64,000 nt of DNA from Mesonia mobilis DSM 19841 (GTDB lineage Bacteria > Bacteroidota > Bacteroidia > Flavobacteriales > Flavobacteriaceae), in NCBI RefSeq assembly GCF_000423405.1, contig NZ_AUHX01000001.1, forward strand, positions 434,001 through 498,000, written 5' to 3'. Shown here one piece after another: positions 44,924-54,314 of the stretch. A model generated the notes under the pieces. The model was given only the letters and a program-made list of their open reading frames with translations, was not told the DNA's origin and did no database searches. Both the position numbers and the translations under genes were made by a program. Position 1 is the stretch's first letter, and every line of letters starts with the position of its first letter.

Positions 44924-45190
44924 TTAAACCCCTACAAATTCATCTGCCAATACAGCTATTGCTTTATCTAACCGTATACCTAAACGATTACAAATCCCCT
45001 TTTAAATCTAATATTGCCTGATCGCTATTTTTTGATTTATGCCATAAGGTAGTATTGGGCATAGCGTAGGTTTTACCAGTTCCATAATACCAGTTATCGT
45101 AATACCCTAATGCTTGCATCGCTTCTTTCACGTCTGTATGATGTCGATCGATATCATAAGAAATCACAATATTTCCTCTTTTTTTCCCAT
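44924..45190 (-). pseudogene. Frameshifted small gene with Cas2/GhoS-like opening
   Basis: From an ATG at 45190 a reading frame of about 88 residues can be rebuilt with one base added in the T-run 45179-45185 and one removed from the C-run 44996-44999. It reads MGKKRGNIVISYDIDRH, then VKEAMQALGYYDNWYYGT, then GIRLDKAIAVLADEFVGV. The start resembles small ferredoxin-like folds that begin with a VSYD strand, as in Cas2 or GhoS relatives, but the assignment is tentative. The two shifts cancel, giving exactly 89 codons. It may be decayed or a sequencing artefact. 45191-45645 shows no gene. Confidence 0.55.
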
Positions 45191-45645
45191 TTTTATATTT
45201 TTAAAAATTGTACTGTAAAATTAATGACTCTTGATAACTTGCACTTACGGAAAACCATAACTAGTCAGATATTTCTACCATTTCACTATTTTTTTAGAAA
45301 GTTGTACTCTATAAGTAACCTCTTCCCTATTTTTTTTAATACTTAGAGCATCATCATTAAAAAGCTTAAAGAAATTCTTGAGTACTCAGAAAAAGTAATA
45401 ACTATAAGTAAGCATATTTTTAACTCTAAAAATGTATTATTTTTAAATTAACATTTAAATTCTTTAAGAGAATATCGTACATTTCTTGATGAGATATTTC
45501 TCACATTTTAATAAATTCCAGTAAAGAAAATAAAATTTTAATTATATATTTATGTATGAAAAATAACCAAATTAGGTTATAATCAGCTTTTATTTAATTT
45601 TTAAAGTTGATATAAGTTATTTGAAATAAATGTTTTAGACGTTCA

Positions 45646-46689
45646 ATGATTACTATCCTTTTGGGGATGCTCTTACCCGGACGCCACGGGAACACCAGCG
45701 ATTACCGCTACGGCTTCCAAAAGCAAGAGATGGACAACGAGGTTAAAGGTGAAGGAAATAGTTCTAACTTTAAGTATCGAATGCACGATCCAAGGGTGGG
45801 AAGGTTCTTTGCTATTGATCCTTTGAGTGCTAAATATCCTTGGAACTCGCCTTATGCTTTTAGTGAAAATCGGGTTATTGATGGAATTGAATTAGAAGGT
45901 AAAGAAATTTTGTTGGGCCCCCTCATATCAGATGGCTATACAAAATTAATTAAAGTAGCAAAATCTTTTGATAAATATATTAACGATGTAAGTCAGGGAT
46001 TTGTTGAACATGGTGCAAAAGAACTAAAAGGAACAGTAGAGGGAGCAATTTATATCTCTACCGGAGAGGCTTATAGAGATGCTCAGCCGATTATTAATGC
46101 CGGTAAAGATGTTTTAATGCAACCTCGCTTAGCAACAGTAGATCCCAATATGGGACAAGATGAAATTGATGAATTTATAAGAGTTACAGAGCCTGTTGTT
46201 AAAAGATCCGAAGCTGTAGTAAAAGATGCTTATACAACTACTAGAAAAGCATTTGGAGGTGATGGAAAGGCTGGTGGGGCTGTTTTGTTCGAAGTTGCAA
46301 TGTTTTTTCTTGATGGAGATGAATATAGGTTTGCGCCTAAAATCCTTAAGAATATAAATTGGAGCTGGAAAAGTAAACCAACTTTTGGTCATACTTTCAC
46401 ACGACATGGTCAAGGAAGTAAGATTACACAAAAACTACAGGATAGAGCTAAAGCTCCGAACCAAAGCTCAAGACAAGGGCAATGGTTAGATAATAATGCA
46501 GCAGCTGAATGGATAAAATCTAAAGTTGAAGGTGGTGAGTTCGAAATAGGTAAAGCTTATGATTTTGATGATTTACCAGATGGAGTAGGTCAAATAATAG
46601 ATGAATCTGGAGATATTGTTCCAACAAATAGTGCTAGAATTATTATTAACTCTCAAGGTAAAATATCATCGTTTCCTGTTGATAAGTAA
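45646..46689 (+). CDS. Orphan Rhs C-terminal toxin module 1
   Basis: The 347-residue product begins with the end of an Rhs core ([53 protein letters not shown]) and has no YD-repeat shell. The C-terminal domain (about 245-347) contains GHTFTRHGQ (H249, R253, H254) and QWLDNNAAAEWI, similar in outline to BECR-fold RNase toxins. The conserved NDYYPFG sequence lies just upstream but one extra G in the run 45663-45666 puts it out of frame. It is followed by a candidate immunity gene 18 bases on. Such fragments act as swap cassettes for a full Rhs gene. Confidence 0.78.
   Translation: MITILLGMLLPGRHGNTSDYRYGFQKQEMDNEVKGEGNSSNFKYRMHDPRVGRFFAIDPLSAKYPWNSPYAFSENRVIDGIELEGKEILLGPLISDGYTKLIKVAKSFDKYINDVSQGFVEHGAKELKGTVEGAIYISTGEAYRDAQPIINAGKDVLMQPRLATVDPNMGQDEIDEFIRVTEPVVKRSEAVVKDAYTTTRKAFGGDGKAGGAVLFEVAMFFLDGDEYRFAPKILKNINWSWKSKPTFGHTFTRHGQGSKITQKLQDRAKAPNQSSRQGQWLDNNAAAEWIKSKVEGGEFEIGKAYDFDDLPDGVGQIIDESGDIVPTNSARIIINSQGKISSFPVDK
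45654..45815 (+). repeat. Rhs-core direct repeat, copy 1
   Basis: This stretch is near-identical in its first 110 bases to 48285-48445, and its first 40 bases recur inverted at about 55270-55310. GC content is visibly higher than its surroundings. Such shared blocks allow homologous recombination between toxin modules. Confidence 0.75.
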
Positions 46690-46707
46690 CCTTAAATTGA
46701 TTATTAT

Positions 46708-47226
46708 ATGAAATATGATTTAATTTTGGAAGAAAAGCTATCGAAAAATAATTTACATAAAAAGTTTATATATGATGAAAGATTAGATGATTTTTCATCA
46801 ATATCTAGTGATATTGCAGATATTTTTTCTGAGGAAAATATTAAATTTTCTTTAAAATTGAACTCAACTATCTTACCTGTCGAAATGTGGGGTGATTTTC
46901 CTTATTTTCTTGATGATTTGATTGGCTATGTTGATTTTCTTTTTTTAGAAAACGTAAATAGTTTTGTTTATTATTTAAGTAATCAGGGGATAGAAACTAA
47001 TATAGATTTTCATAAGAATAGAGAAATAGTTAATATTACAGAAAAGATTTTTTTAAAATCTAGTTATCTGATTAGTTTAAGAGAATTACAAAAAGATATT
47101 GTATTTTTTTTTGATAAATTAATGGAATTGATAGAATATTTGATTCCTAATATGAAAAAAAATATTTGGTTTAGAAATTGGGAACAGAAAATAAGAGACA
47201 AGATGATAGATAGTTCTAATTTTTAA
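46708..47226 (+). CDS. Candidate immunity protein for Rhs module 1
   Basis: The 172-residue acidic protein lies 18 bases downstream of the toxin module on the same strand, the normal place for an immunity gene. It shows no signal peptide and no recognised family. Mostly helical C-terminal half (SYLISLRELQKDIVFFFDKLMELIEYLI). Its AT content is higher than that of the Rhs core, as is usual for toxin-immunity tails. Confidence 0.6.
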   Translation: MKYDLILEEKLSKNNLHKKFIYDERLDDFSSISSDIADIFSEENIKFSLKLNSTILPVEMWGDFPYFLDDLIGYVDFLFLENVNSFVYYLSNQGIETNIDFHKNREIVNITEKIFLKSSYLISLRELQKDIVFFFDKLMELIEYLIPNMKKNIWFRNWEQKIRDKMIDSSNF

Positions 47227-47254
47227 TTTCCAGTTAGCACGAGCGAGTCTATTT

Positions 47255-47378
47255 ATTCTCTGAAGTGAAGCAACATTTTATTAAAGAAGTCTTTAAACTT
47301 CTTTTTAGTAAGCATATTATTGATAACTTTAAGGGTAGTTGTTTTATCTTCTTCATCCAGATATTTAATTAGATTAAA
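47255..47378 (-). pseudogene. C-terminal remnant of an XRE-type regulator
   Basis: The reverse strand encodes LIKYLDEEDKTTTLKVINNM and LTKKKFKDFFNK before a stop at 47255, the typical tail of XRE regulators found in Bacteroidota toxin islands. No helix-turn-helix half or start is present. The rest of 47379-47562 shows nothing recognisable. Confidence 0.5.
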
Positions 47379-47562
47379 CTACTCTACATTACAAAAGCAT
47401 ATCATTATTTGGAACATAGTGAGCCACCTGTACAGTTTTAAATTAAGCCAATAAACAATCGTTTCTGTTTGAAATTATAAATAACCTTTTTTCAAAAGAA
47501 AAGATTGCAAGTATAAAAATTGAATATTTTAGAATTACATACATTCAATATTCCTCAAGCTT

Positions 47563-48078
47563 TTGGTGTATTTTTCGTGTTCTACAGAGCAAGAAAATAT
47601 AAAATTTGAATTTTTAGATAGAAGTAATTCCCATATATCATTTCTTGATTTATGTGGTGGTGAAACTAAAGACGAATATGTAAATATTTCCAGAAAATCT
47701 AAGGATTCTATTGTTTTATATTTTGAAGGATTTAAACAAGGTACAAAGTTACCAATTAATACGGATAAAAAGGAATATTCCAAATTTATAACTAAAGATT
47801 CATTAATTCATCAAAAATATTTGGACTATATGATTGTTGATAAATCAGGTTTAATTTCCAGTTCTTATTTAAGGGTAGAGATTAAATATTATCTGCCTGA
47901 TTATCCAGAATATAGTTATGATTATAAATTTATAATAGACAATATAGATGACAGGATTTTAAATAGTAAGTCAATAGTATTAAATATTAATAAACGTAAT
48001 AATAAAAATTATGTATTGTTAGGGTATAGCAGTGTAGATGAAGTCAAGTATGATAAATTAAAAAAAAAAATGCGCTGA
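47563..48078 (+). CDS. Orphan lipoprotein-like or immunity-like protein
   Basis: The frame opens at a TTG and reads LVYFSCSTEQEN, which looks like the end of a lipoprotein signal with a lipobox cysteine; upstream codons (IHSIFLKL) are in frame but no ATG is present before a stop. The body (171 residues) has beta-rich segments (YNIS, SIVLYFEGFK, SYLRVEIKYYLPDYP). It is not next to any toxin, so it may be an orphan immunity gene that has lost its start. Function is unknown. Confidence 0.45.
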   Translation: MVYFSCSTEQENIKFEFLDRSNSHISFLDLCGGETKDEYVNISRKSKDSIVLYFEGFKQGTKLPINTDKKEYSKFITKDSLIHQKYLDYMIVDKSGLISSSYLRVEIKYYLPDYPEYSYDYKFIIDNIDDRILNSKSIVLNINKRNNKNYVLLGYSSVDEVKYDKLKKKMR

Positions 48079-48279
48079 AAGTATAAAAAATGTTAATAAG
48101 AATTTATAAACAATTAATGAGGATTATACAAAATAGAAGCTCGCTTAAAAATCTATCGTAAACAGTTGTTTTTTTTATACTTCAAAGTACAGTTATGATT
48201 TTTTAAATAAGCTCATGTCTTTTATTTAGGAGAAGCGATTGGATAATTTTTATCTTTAAGCCTAATTTTTTCACAAAAA

Positions 48280-49371
48280 TTGTTTTATCCTTTTGGGATG
48301 CTCTTACCCGGACGCCACGGAAACACCGGCGATTACCGCTACGGCTTCCAAGGGCAAGAGATGGACAACGAGGTTAAAGGTGAAGGAAACAGTATAAATT
48401 ATAAGTTCAGAATGCACGATCCAAGGGTTGGAAGGTTCTTTGCTGTGGATCCTCTTGCATCCGGATATCCGCATAACTCGCCTTATGCATTATCAGAGAA
48501 CAGATTGATTGATGGTACTGACTTAGAAGGTTCGGAGTTTGAAGGAATTTGGACCTCCAGAATATATTTATGGTGGAAATACGGAAGAGGAAAGAAGAAG
48601 AGTAAGGGTGTTACTGGAATGCAGAAAATTTTAGAAGGTACCGGCCATACTTTAACTCTTCCTACTATGAATAATGGTAACATTCAGGAGAAGAGATTAA
48701 CTGAGCAGGAGAAAACCTTGATGGTATTGGATGGTGTTTCTGATTTGGCTCAATACGCTATTATAGATCCAACGGAAATGGGATTAGAGTTAATCGGTTC
48801 AGTGCCTGGCGTCGATACAGCTATGGATCCTATTTTGGCTACTTATTATACAGCTAAATATCTTCGAACAGGGGATACTGATGACGGGCTTAGTGCAGGT
48901 TCTTATACCGTAGCATCTGTAGTGCCTTTTGCAAGTGGAATAATAATAAAATATGGTTCTAAAAGTGCTAAAGGAATTTACAAAACTGCAAAAATATGGA
49001 TGCCTAAAACTACTGATGCAGGAGATAGATTTGTTGCTAACTTAGCCAATATTATTGAATTTAGTCATCCGAATAAAATAAAAGCAATAGATGCTGATAT
49101 TACAAATTTAGGACTTAATTCAAGAACAGATATAGATATTAATATTGATAATGCTATTTGGATTGAAGTTAAAAAAGGATCTAAAATATCAAAATGGCAA
49201 GTCCAGAAACAAGTAAAAGCAGCTGCTGAAGAGAATATGGAATATATATATTATACAGGGGAAACATTATCTAATCAACAAAAAAAGAATTTAATTGATT
49301 GGGGTGTTAAAGAAGAAAATATTATTGATAATACAGCAGATTTAATAAATAAAATAGAACCAAAAAAATAA
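48280..49371 (+). CDS. Orphan Rhs C-terminal toxin module 2 (nuclease-like)
   Basis: The 363-residue product starts in the Rhs core ([21 protein letters not shown]) at a TTG; an ATG follows six codons on at 48298. A pre-toxin-like helical region (about 160-220, [23 protein letters not shown]) is followed by a C-terminal domain with D284/D286 and E296-V-K298 in [15 protein letters not shown], then [11 protein letters not shown]. This pattern fits a PD-(D/E)xK nuclease. It overlaps the next gene by one base (TAATG), as toxin and immunity genes often do. Confidence 0.8.
   Translation: MFYPFGMLLPGRHGNTGDYRYGFQGQEMDNEVKGEGNSINYKFRMHDPRVGRFFAVDPLASGYPHNSPYALSENRLIDGTDLEGSEFEGIWTSRIYLWWKYGRGKKKSKGVTGMQKILEGTGHTLTLPTMNNGNIQEKRLTEQEKTLMVLDGVSDLAQYAIIDPTEMGLELIGSVPGVDTAMDPILATYYTAKYLRTGDTDDGLSAGSYTVASVVPFASGIIIKYGSKSAKGIYKTAKIWMPKTTDAGDRFVANLANIIEFSHPNKIKAIDADITNLGLNSRTDIDINIDNAIWIEVKKGSKISKWQVQKQVKAAAEENMEYIYYTGETLSNQQKKNLIDWGVKEENIIDNTADLINKIEPKK
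48285..48445 (+). repeat. Rhs-core direct repeat, copy 2
   Basis: This copy matches 45654-45815. It keeps the three-G run that copy 1 has lengthened to four, so its reading frame through [12 protein letters not shown] is intact. Confidence 0.75.
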
Positions 49372-49886
49372 TGTCAGGATTTGATTTAACAGTAATAGTT
49401 CGCAATAAAAAAGTATCTAAGACGAGTAATTTTTTTTCTGATTTGAATTTTTATAAAAAGAAAAAATCTAATTCATTATTTAATAGTGAATTTTCGATAA
49501 ATAATCAGTTTAATGAAGGAGGTGAAGAGATTTTTATTTACGATAATTTTTACATTCAATACAATGGAGAAATAGAAAATTATGGTTATCCCGAACATTT
49601 CTGGAAAAAAACGATAGATAAAATATATAACCCTCAGTGTACTGTAAACATAAGTAGTATGTCTAGAGATTTTGGGAGTCTGTATGTTATTTTAAAGCAT
49701 TTAGAACAATTATTATTAGAAGATTATCAATTTTATATTATTTCTAATAATTTAAATGACGAAATAAAGGAGAATTTTGAAAATTCTGATAATTTGCTAA
49801 GGATTGAGAAGGATGAATTTTTATTTTCTGAAAAAATATTCGACTATATAATTAGAAATAAAATATCCAATTTTATTGGATATTAA
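49371..49886 (+). CDS. Candidate immunity protein for Rhs module 2
   Basis: The 171-residue protein starts at the last base of the nuclease-like toxin gene. It is asparagine- and phenylalanine-rich with mixed helix and strand and lacks a signal peptide, so it would act in the cytoplasm against the cognate toxin. No family is recognised. Confidence 0.6.
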   Translation: MSGFDLTVIVRNKKVSKTSNFFSDLNFYKKKKSNSLFNSEFSINNQFNEGGEEIFIYDNFYIQYNGEIENYGYPEHFWKKTIDKIYNPQCTVNISSMSRDFGSLYVILKHLEQLLLEDYQFYIISNNLNDEIKENFENSDNLLRIEKDEFLFSEKIFDYIIRNKISNFIGY

Positions 49887-49984
49887 TGGTACCCCAAATA
49901 AGGGTAGCTTTTTTATGCGTAGGTACTGTACTGTAAGCCTTAATACTGGAAAGGAAGCAGCAGAAAATAAAAAAGTTATGCACT

Positions 49985-50400
49985 ATATTTTATAACAATT
50001 AAAAGCTAGAGTTCCAGAGTTTTACAAATATCAAAAGTTTTCTATACTCTCAATAGATTTTGATAGATCAGGAGAATATACTAACGAATTAATATTGCAA
50101 TTATTTGAAGGGGAAAAGTTGAAATGAAATAATTTTAAAAAATATTTTCTTTTTCCTAAACGAATTATTTACTGATAATACATATAATTTAATTAGTGTT
50201 TAAATATTTGAATTGTTGATAGAAACTAAATATGGTTATGACATTGCAAGAAAATACATGAACAATGAAATGTATTTTTATTTATTAAAGTAATATCCAT
50301 ATAGAAAATATAGAGATGCTTGGGACACTTCTAATAATTATACAGATGATGAATATCAGAAGATATAAAATCTTCCAGATATTGTAGATGAATAACATAA
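49985..50400 (+). pseudogene. Decayed immunity-like coding fragments
   Basis: A frame at about 49998-50127 encodes LKARVPEFYKYQKFSILSID and GEYTNELILQLFEGEKLK before a stop. A second stretch (50228-50390) reads YGYDIARKYMNNEMYFYLLK, then after a stop DAWDTSNNYTDDEYQK. Neither has a start or full length. They look like remains of toxin-linked immunity genes. A weak hairpin with TTTTTT follows at 50400-50436. Confidence 0.4.
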
Positions 50401-50439
50401 GAAGCTAAAGTTACCCAAAAGAGGTAGCTTTTTTGTTTT

Positions 50440-50632
50440 TCAAGAAGAATACGCTTTTTTAGCTTTAAAGTCACGGATAAGGGCATCGATCACCATAAAG
50501 ATCCTATCCCTTTCCCCGTCGTTAAGTTTAGATACTTCCTAGATACGTTTTAAAGCTTGTTTATCGAGTTCCAGAGCCGTTTTGCCTACCAGGTAATCAG
50601 TGGATACATTTAGGCTTTCAGCAATTGAATAA
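50440..50632 (-). pseudogene. XRE-type regulator remnant with internal stop
   Basis: The reverse strand encodes SIAESLNVSTDYLVGKTALE and LDKQALKRI, then a TAG, then EVSKLNDGERDRIFMVID and ALIRDFKAKKAYSS to a stop at 50440. This is the second half of a Cro/CI-type regulator. The N-terminal recognition helices are gone. Confidence 0.6.
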
Positions 50633-50655
50633 TAATTATTTAAAAATATAATTTA

Positions 50656-51015
50656 ATGTTTTCATGTTATCCGAAATTGAATAAGATTACAATTAAATCT
50701 TCAAATTTAAAAGAATTTTTATCTATTTATATAGAATTAGGAATAATTTTCACTGAATCTATTAATAATAATAACGGTACTAGGATTTATTCTTATACAG
50801 AAGGTGATTTGGTTTATGAATTAATATCTGTTGATAATAAAAATGACGCTACAAGAAATATTAAATTACCTTTCAAAATTGATGATTTTGAAGGGTTTTA
50901 TGAAATTCTAAATGATATCGGTATCAAAAAAATTGAAATTGTAAAAACCTCAATTTTCTCCAGAATGTTATTTGCTGATACCGATGGAAATTAAATTGAA
51001 TTGTATGAAAAATAA
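50656..51015 (+). pseudogene. VOC/glyoxalase-fold immunity-like protein cut by a nonsense codon
   Basis: An ATG at 50656 starts 112 residues with a glyoxalase/VOC-like pattern (IKSSNLKEFLSIYIELGIIF, IKLPFKIDDFEGFYEILNDIG, SRMLFADTDGN). A TAA (50992-50994) then interrupts, and the frame continues IELYEK to a TAA at 51013. The family normally reads DPDGNxIELYE, so the internal stop replaces one residue of that motif. The truncated product may still fold in part. Confidence 0.6.
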
Positions 51016-51036
51016 TTCTCGAAAAACACCTTAATA

Positions 51037-52067
51037 TTACTCTAAAAGTTGTTCGTGTACTTTATCTATTTCATTATCTATGTACACTTGCGCATAATTT
51101 ACATAACGATTAAAAGAAGAACTTGAAGGACTATGTCCACTAATTTTTCTTACCAAATGTTCTGGCATACCCAGAATAAGTAAGGTGGTAATGGCGGTTC
51201 TTCTCATCATATGTGAACTCATTTTATCGTAAAATTTTAAATCTCGTTTATCTTTGATAAACGAATTACCTAACTTTTCTCGATGATAATTAATAGGTTG
51301 ATCAAAATGAGCTTTTTTTCCAATTTCTTTTAATGTACGATTAAATATAAACAAACTAATAGGTTTAAAAAGTTTATCTTTTTTTTTATTAGTTCTGTAT
51401 ATATTATAAATTTCGATAGCATATGCTGGAAGTTTAATGCTTGTTTCTACTTTCGTTTTAAGGGATCTCGTTTTTAGGTAAAAACCTCCGTTTCGATTTT
51501 CAACGTTTTTATTGGTTAAATTATATAAATCAGAAAAGCGTAGCCCCGTGGTGCAACCAAATACAAAGGCATCTTTAATGCGTTGTTCTGCTAAAGTTAG
51601 GGAGTTGTGAAAACCTTTATCGTGGATTAAAAATTTTAATTGATCTGGTGATAATACATAAATCTCTATAGTTTCTTTGCGAACATAAAATAACTTATGA
51701 TAAGAACCCGTAGAAATAGCTTGATCGTTGGCTAACCAGTTAAAAAATGTACGAATGTGTTTAATATTTGCGCCTACATAATTATCGTAACATCCTTTTT
51801 TATATAAAATCCAGTAAAATTTTTATAGAACTTTTTCCAGTAATTCTTTTCAGAAATTCGCTCTCGTTTAGTTAATTTAGCATAATCACAAATTCGAAGT
51901 TCAATGTTTTTTTGATCACAAAAAGCCTTTAAATTATTATAAGTATAGTAATAGTTGGCTATTGTACCAGTTTTAATTTTCTCTCCGTTATTCTTTAGAC
52001 GTTTACCATTCTCACTGTTTTTTATAAATAATTGAAATAATGGGAGTATTGCTATTTCTTTTTTCAT
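51037..52067 (-). pseudogene. Tyrosine recombinase (integrase) with one frameshift
   Basis: The N-terminal core-binding part starts at 52067 (MKKEIAILPLFQLFIKNSEN ... TIANYYYTYNNLKAFC). The catalytic part continues in another frame: GCTTGLRFSDLYNLT (first Arg), HMMRRTAITT (His-x-x-Arg), ISGHS and RYVNYAQVY (nucleophile Tyr). One missing A in the run 51796-51801 separates the halves; otherwise the gene is full length (about 343 residues). It lies inside the toxin yard, not at the element end, and is either inactive or a sequencing artefact. Confidence 0.8.
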
Positions 52068-52078
52068 AAGAAAAATGC

Positions 52079-52810
52079 CTATTTTTTCTTAGCTTTTTCA
52101 GATTCTTTGTTGCCGAATATCCTTTTAAAGAAACCCTTTTCTTCTTTTTTAGGTTTGTTAATTTCTGTATCCTTATTTTTTTTAGAGAATAATTTTTTAA
52201 AAAATCCGCGATTTTTTAAAGTATCAGTTTTTGAAGAGGGTAATGAATCCCTCTTTTTAGAACGGAAAAGTTTCCTAAAGAAACCACCCGATTTAGTGCT
52301 ATCTATTTTTTTAATAATAATTTTACCACGTTTGTATTTTATTGTATCATTAAATTTATAATTGATCCACTTACCATGCTTTTCATTTTTTTTAAATTTC
52401 CCGGTAAGCACTAGGTTTCCTAAAGAATCAAACTCTTTATAATTTCCATGTCGAAGCCCCTTTTTCCAATTAGTGATCGATTTAGTTTGTCCATTTTCAA
52501 ACCAAGTATACCAACGATCCTTTTTTAATCCCATATCAAAGTAGCCTTGCTCTGCTAATTGATTAGATTTAAAAAACTTTTTAAACTCTCCATCTAATAC
52601 TTGACCGCCAGACATACCCTTACTATTGTGTACTTCTCTACTTTTATACCAGAAATATACTTTATGCTCCTTATATTTTTTTAAATTCTTAGAGGCTATG
52701 TAACATTCTATATCATATTTACCTTCTCTAATTATTTTTTTTTGAGTACTGGGAATGGTGTGAGCAAATAATAGCAGAATTATAGAAACAAAAGTAATTT
52801 TGTACATCAT
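52079..52810 (-). CDS. MORN-repeat protein with basic triplicated tail
   Basis: The 243-residue product has a signal peptide (MMYKITFVSIILLLFAHTIPS), then MORN/YwqK-like repeats (GEFKKFFKSNQLAEQGYFDMG, WYTWFENGQTKSITNWKKG, GNYKEFDSLGNLVLTGKFKK) and a lysine-rich C-terminus with three copies of a GFF(R/K)(K/R)(L/I)F unit (GGFFRKLFRSKKRD, RGFFKKLFSKKNKD, KGFFKRIFGNKES). YwqK-type proteins occur as antitoxins or immunity proteins. It ends 11 bases before the integrase start on the same strand. Confidence 0.75.
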   Translation of the reverse strand: MMYKITFVSIILLLFAHTIPSTQKKIIREGKYDIECYIASKNLKKYKEHKVYFWYKSREVHNSKGMSGGQVLDGEFKKFFKSNQLAEQGYFDMGLKKDRWYTWFENGQTKSITNWKKGLRHGNYKEFDSLGNLVLTGKFKKNEKHGKWINYKFNDTIKYKRGKIIIKKIDSTKSGGFFRKLFRSKKRDSLPSSKTDTLKNRGFFKKLFSKKNKDTEINKPKKEEKGFFKRIFGNKESEKAKKK

Positions 52811-53076
52811 ATATAAAAAAGTTATGGAAAGTAAATTAATAAAAAATTTTTAATTTGGATTATTCTTAATAATTAAATTTAAATTTTTTATTTTTTCTGT
52901 ATAGGATTTTGAGAATGTGTCAATTGGTTTTTCTAAAGACTTCAGGGAAGATTACAACAAATATCATCTACATGAATCAATGAGAAGAAAAAAAACAAAT
53001 CAGGTATATAAATAATTTACATTGCGAATAGACCCAGTAAAAAACAAACAATTGTGTAATTTAGAGCTGTCCGAAA

Positions 53077-53345
53077 ATGGGTAAGTCTTCAGAACAATTC
53101 TCACAGTATTTTGAGTACACAACACCCGTTAGAAAGATCATTTACATCACCAATACCGTAGAGGAATTCCATTGCCAAATCAGGAAAGTTACCAAAATCA
53201 AAGGAGCATTTACTAATGATATGTCACTGCTAAAGCTGATCTACTTGGCTACAAGGAACATCGAGAAGAAGTGGACAGCTCCTTTGCATAAATGGAGCCT
53301 TACAATCCAGTAATTTTATATTTAATTTGGAGACAGAATACTACT
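53077..53345 (+). mobile_element. IS256-family transposase remnant (C-terminal end)
   Basis: The frame encodes VRKIIYITNTVEEFHCQIRK, TKIKGAFTNDMSLLKLIYLA and RNIEKKWTAPLHKW, matching the C-terminus of IS256-type transposases. After the stop at 53311 the same frame continues Q*FYI*FGDR, so the end is also broken. The DDE catalytic part and the inverted repeats are absent. 52811-53076 shows no gene. Confidence 0.8.
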
Positions 53346-53364
53346 GGATATAAACGCCAATTCC

Positions 53365-53382
53365 ACTGGGGCTAGCCCCAGT
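53365..53382. repeat. 18-bp perfect palindrome
   Basis: ACTGGGGCTAGCCCCAGT lies just past the transposase remnant and 43 bases before the end of the gene on the minus strand. It is GC-rich in an AT-rich region. It may be part of a terminator or a remnant IS end; no T-run directly follows on either strand. Confidence 0.5.
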
Positions 53383-53424
53383 AGAATTGAAAGATCAGAC
53401 AGAGTTTAATTTACAGACCCAGCG

Positions 53425-54303
53425 CTAGCGGGGGATTTTTTTTAATTCAACATTTTCAGGAATTGCCTCGCAATTATACTTTTCCACACGTATTAACTTA
53501 CCTCGCTTTGAATAATATAACCACTCACCATCTTTACATACTTTTAAATCTTCAGTAAGTATAAATTTTTTTTTAGATTTAATATTACTATTAGAATAAT
53601 ATTCATAAACTAATCCTGAATAAAAATAAAAAGTGTTATTCTGTGTAGTAAAAATATCACCTTTACTTTTTAAAGAAAGTTCGTTTTTATAAAACGATAA
53701 TATGAAACCAAAGTTTAATATCGTTTCGTTTATGTCTTCAACAAAAACAATACTATTTATCATGTTATTTTTTTCGTTAAAGGTTATATTAAAAAAACCT
53801 ATATCCTTAAAATTAAAAGATAAGTCTCCCGGTTTTTTTGCATTTTTAAGATTACTTTCATATAAATATTCTTTTACTTCCATATAATTGTCAAAGTCTA
53901 AAATAGTTGCATTGATTTCTGTAATTTCAATGTCAGAATTATACAAAATCCTAAAACAAAATTCTTTATCAATAACAACAACTTTAATAGCATCAATATA
54001 ATCGACATTCTTATCAAAAGATTTTTCGATATACACATTAGTATTCACAAAAGTTCTTACAGAACTCAATTTATTATAACCATTATAAATTGAATCAACC
54101 ACAAAAATATTTTTATTTTGAAGACCTCCTGATCTAATCACTTTTCTTTTTAATCCTGTAATTGGATCATATTTAAACTGAAATGGATGAAAAATTGTGT
54201 CTTTTTCAATAGATAGCGAATAGTCTTTGTTTTGTAACACAAATCTTTGTGAAGAAGCACAAACACTATATAATAAACTTAATAGAATTAAATATAATTT
54301 CAT
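53425..54303 (-). CDS. Candidate secreted partner or immunity protein of Rhs module 3
   Basis: The 292-residue product has a signal peptide (MKLYLILLSLLYSVCASS) and a beta-rich mature part with a late MORN-like GEWLYYSKRGKLIRVEKYN. It starts 11 bases after the stop of the Rhs module on the same strand. Being exported, it would act in the periplasm or at the surface. The family is not recognised. Confidence 0.6.
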   Translation of the reverse strand: MKLYLILLSLLYSVCASSQRFVLQNKDYSLSIEKDTIFHPFQFKYDPITGLKRKVIRSGGLQNKNIFVVDSIYNGYNKLSSVRTFVNTNVYIEKSFDKNVDYIDAIKVVVIDKEFCFRILYNSDIEITEINATILDFDNYMEVKEYLYESNLKNAKKPGDLSFNFKDIGFFNITFNEKNNMINSIVFVEDINETILNFGFILSFYKNELSLKSKGDIFTTQNNTFYFYSGLVYEYYSNSNIKSKKKFILTEDLKVCKDGEWLYYSKRGKLIRVEKYNCEAIPENVELKKIPR

Positions 54304-54314
54304 TTGCCCATTTA

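Noticed and set aside
45110-45346. Open frame of 78 codons on the plus strand
   Set aside because: It runs antisense through the shifted small gene, is full of phenylalanine and leucine codons expected from AT-rich DNA, and shows no family pattern.
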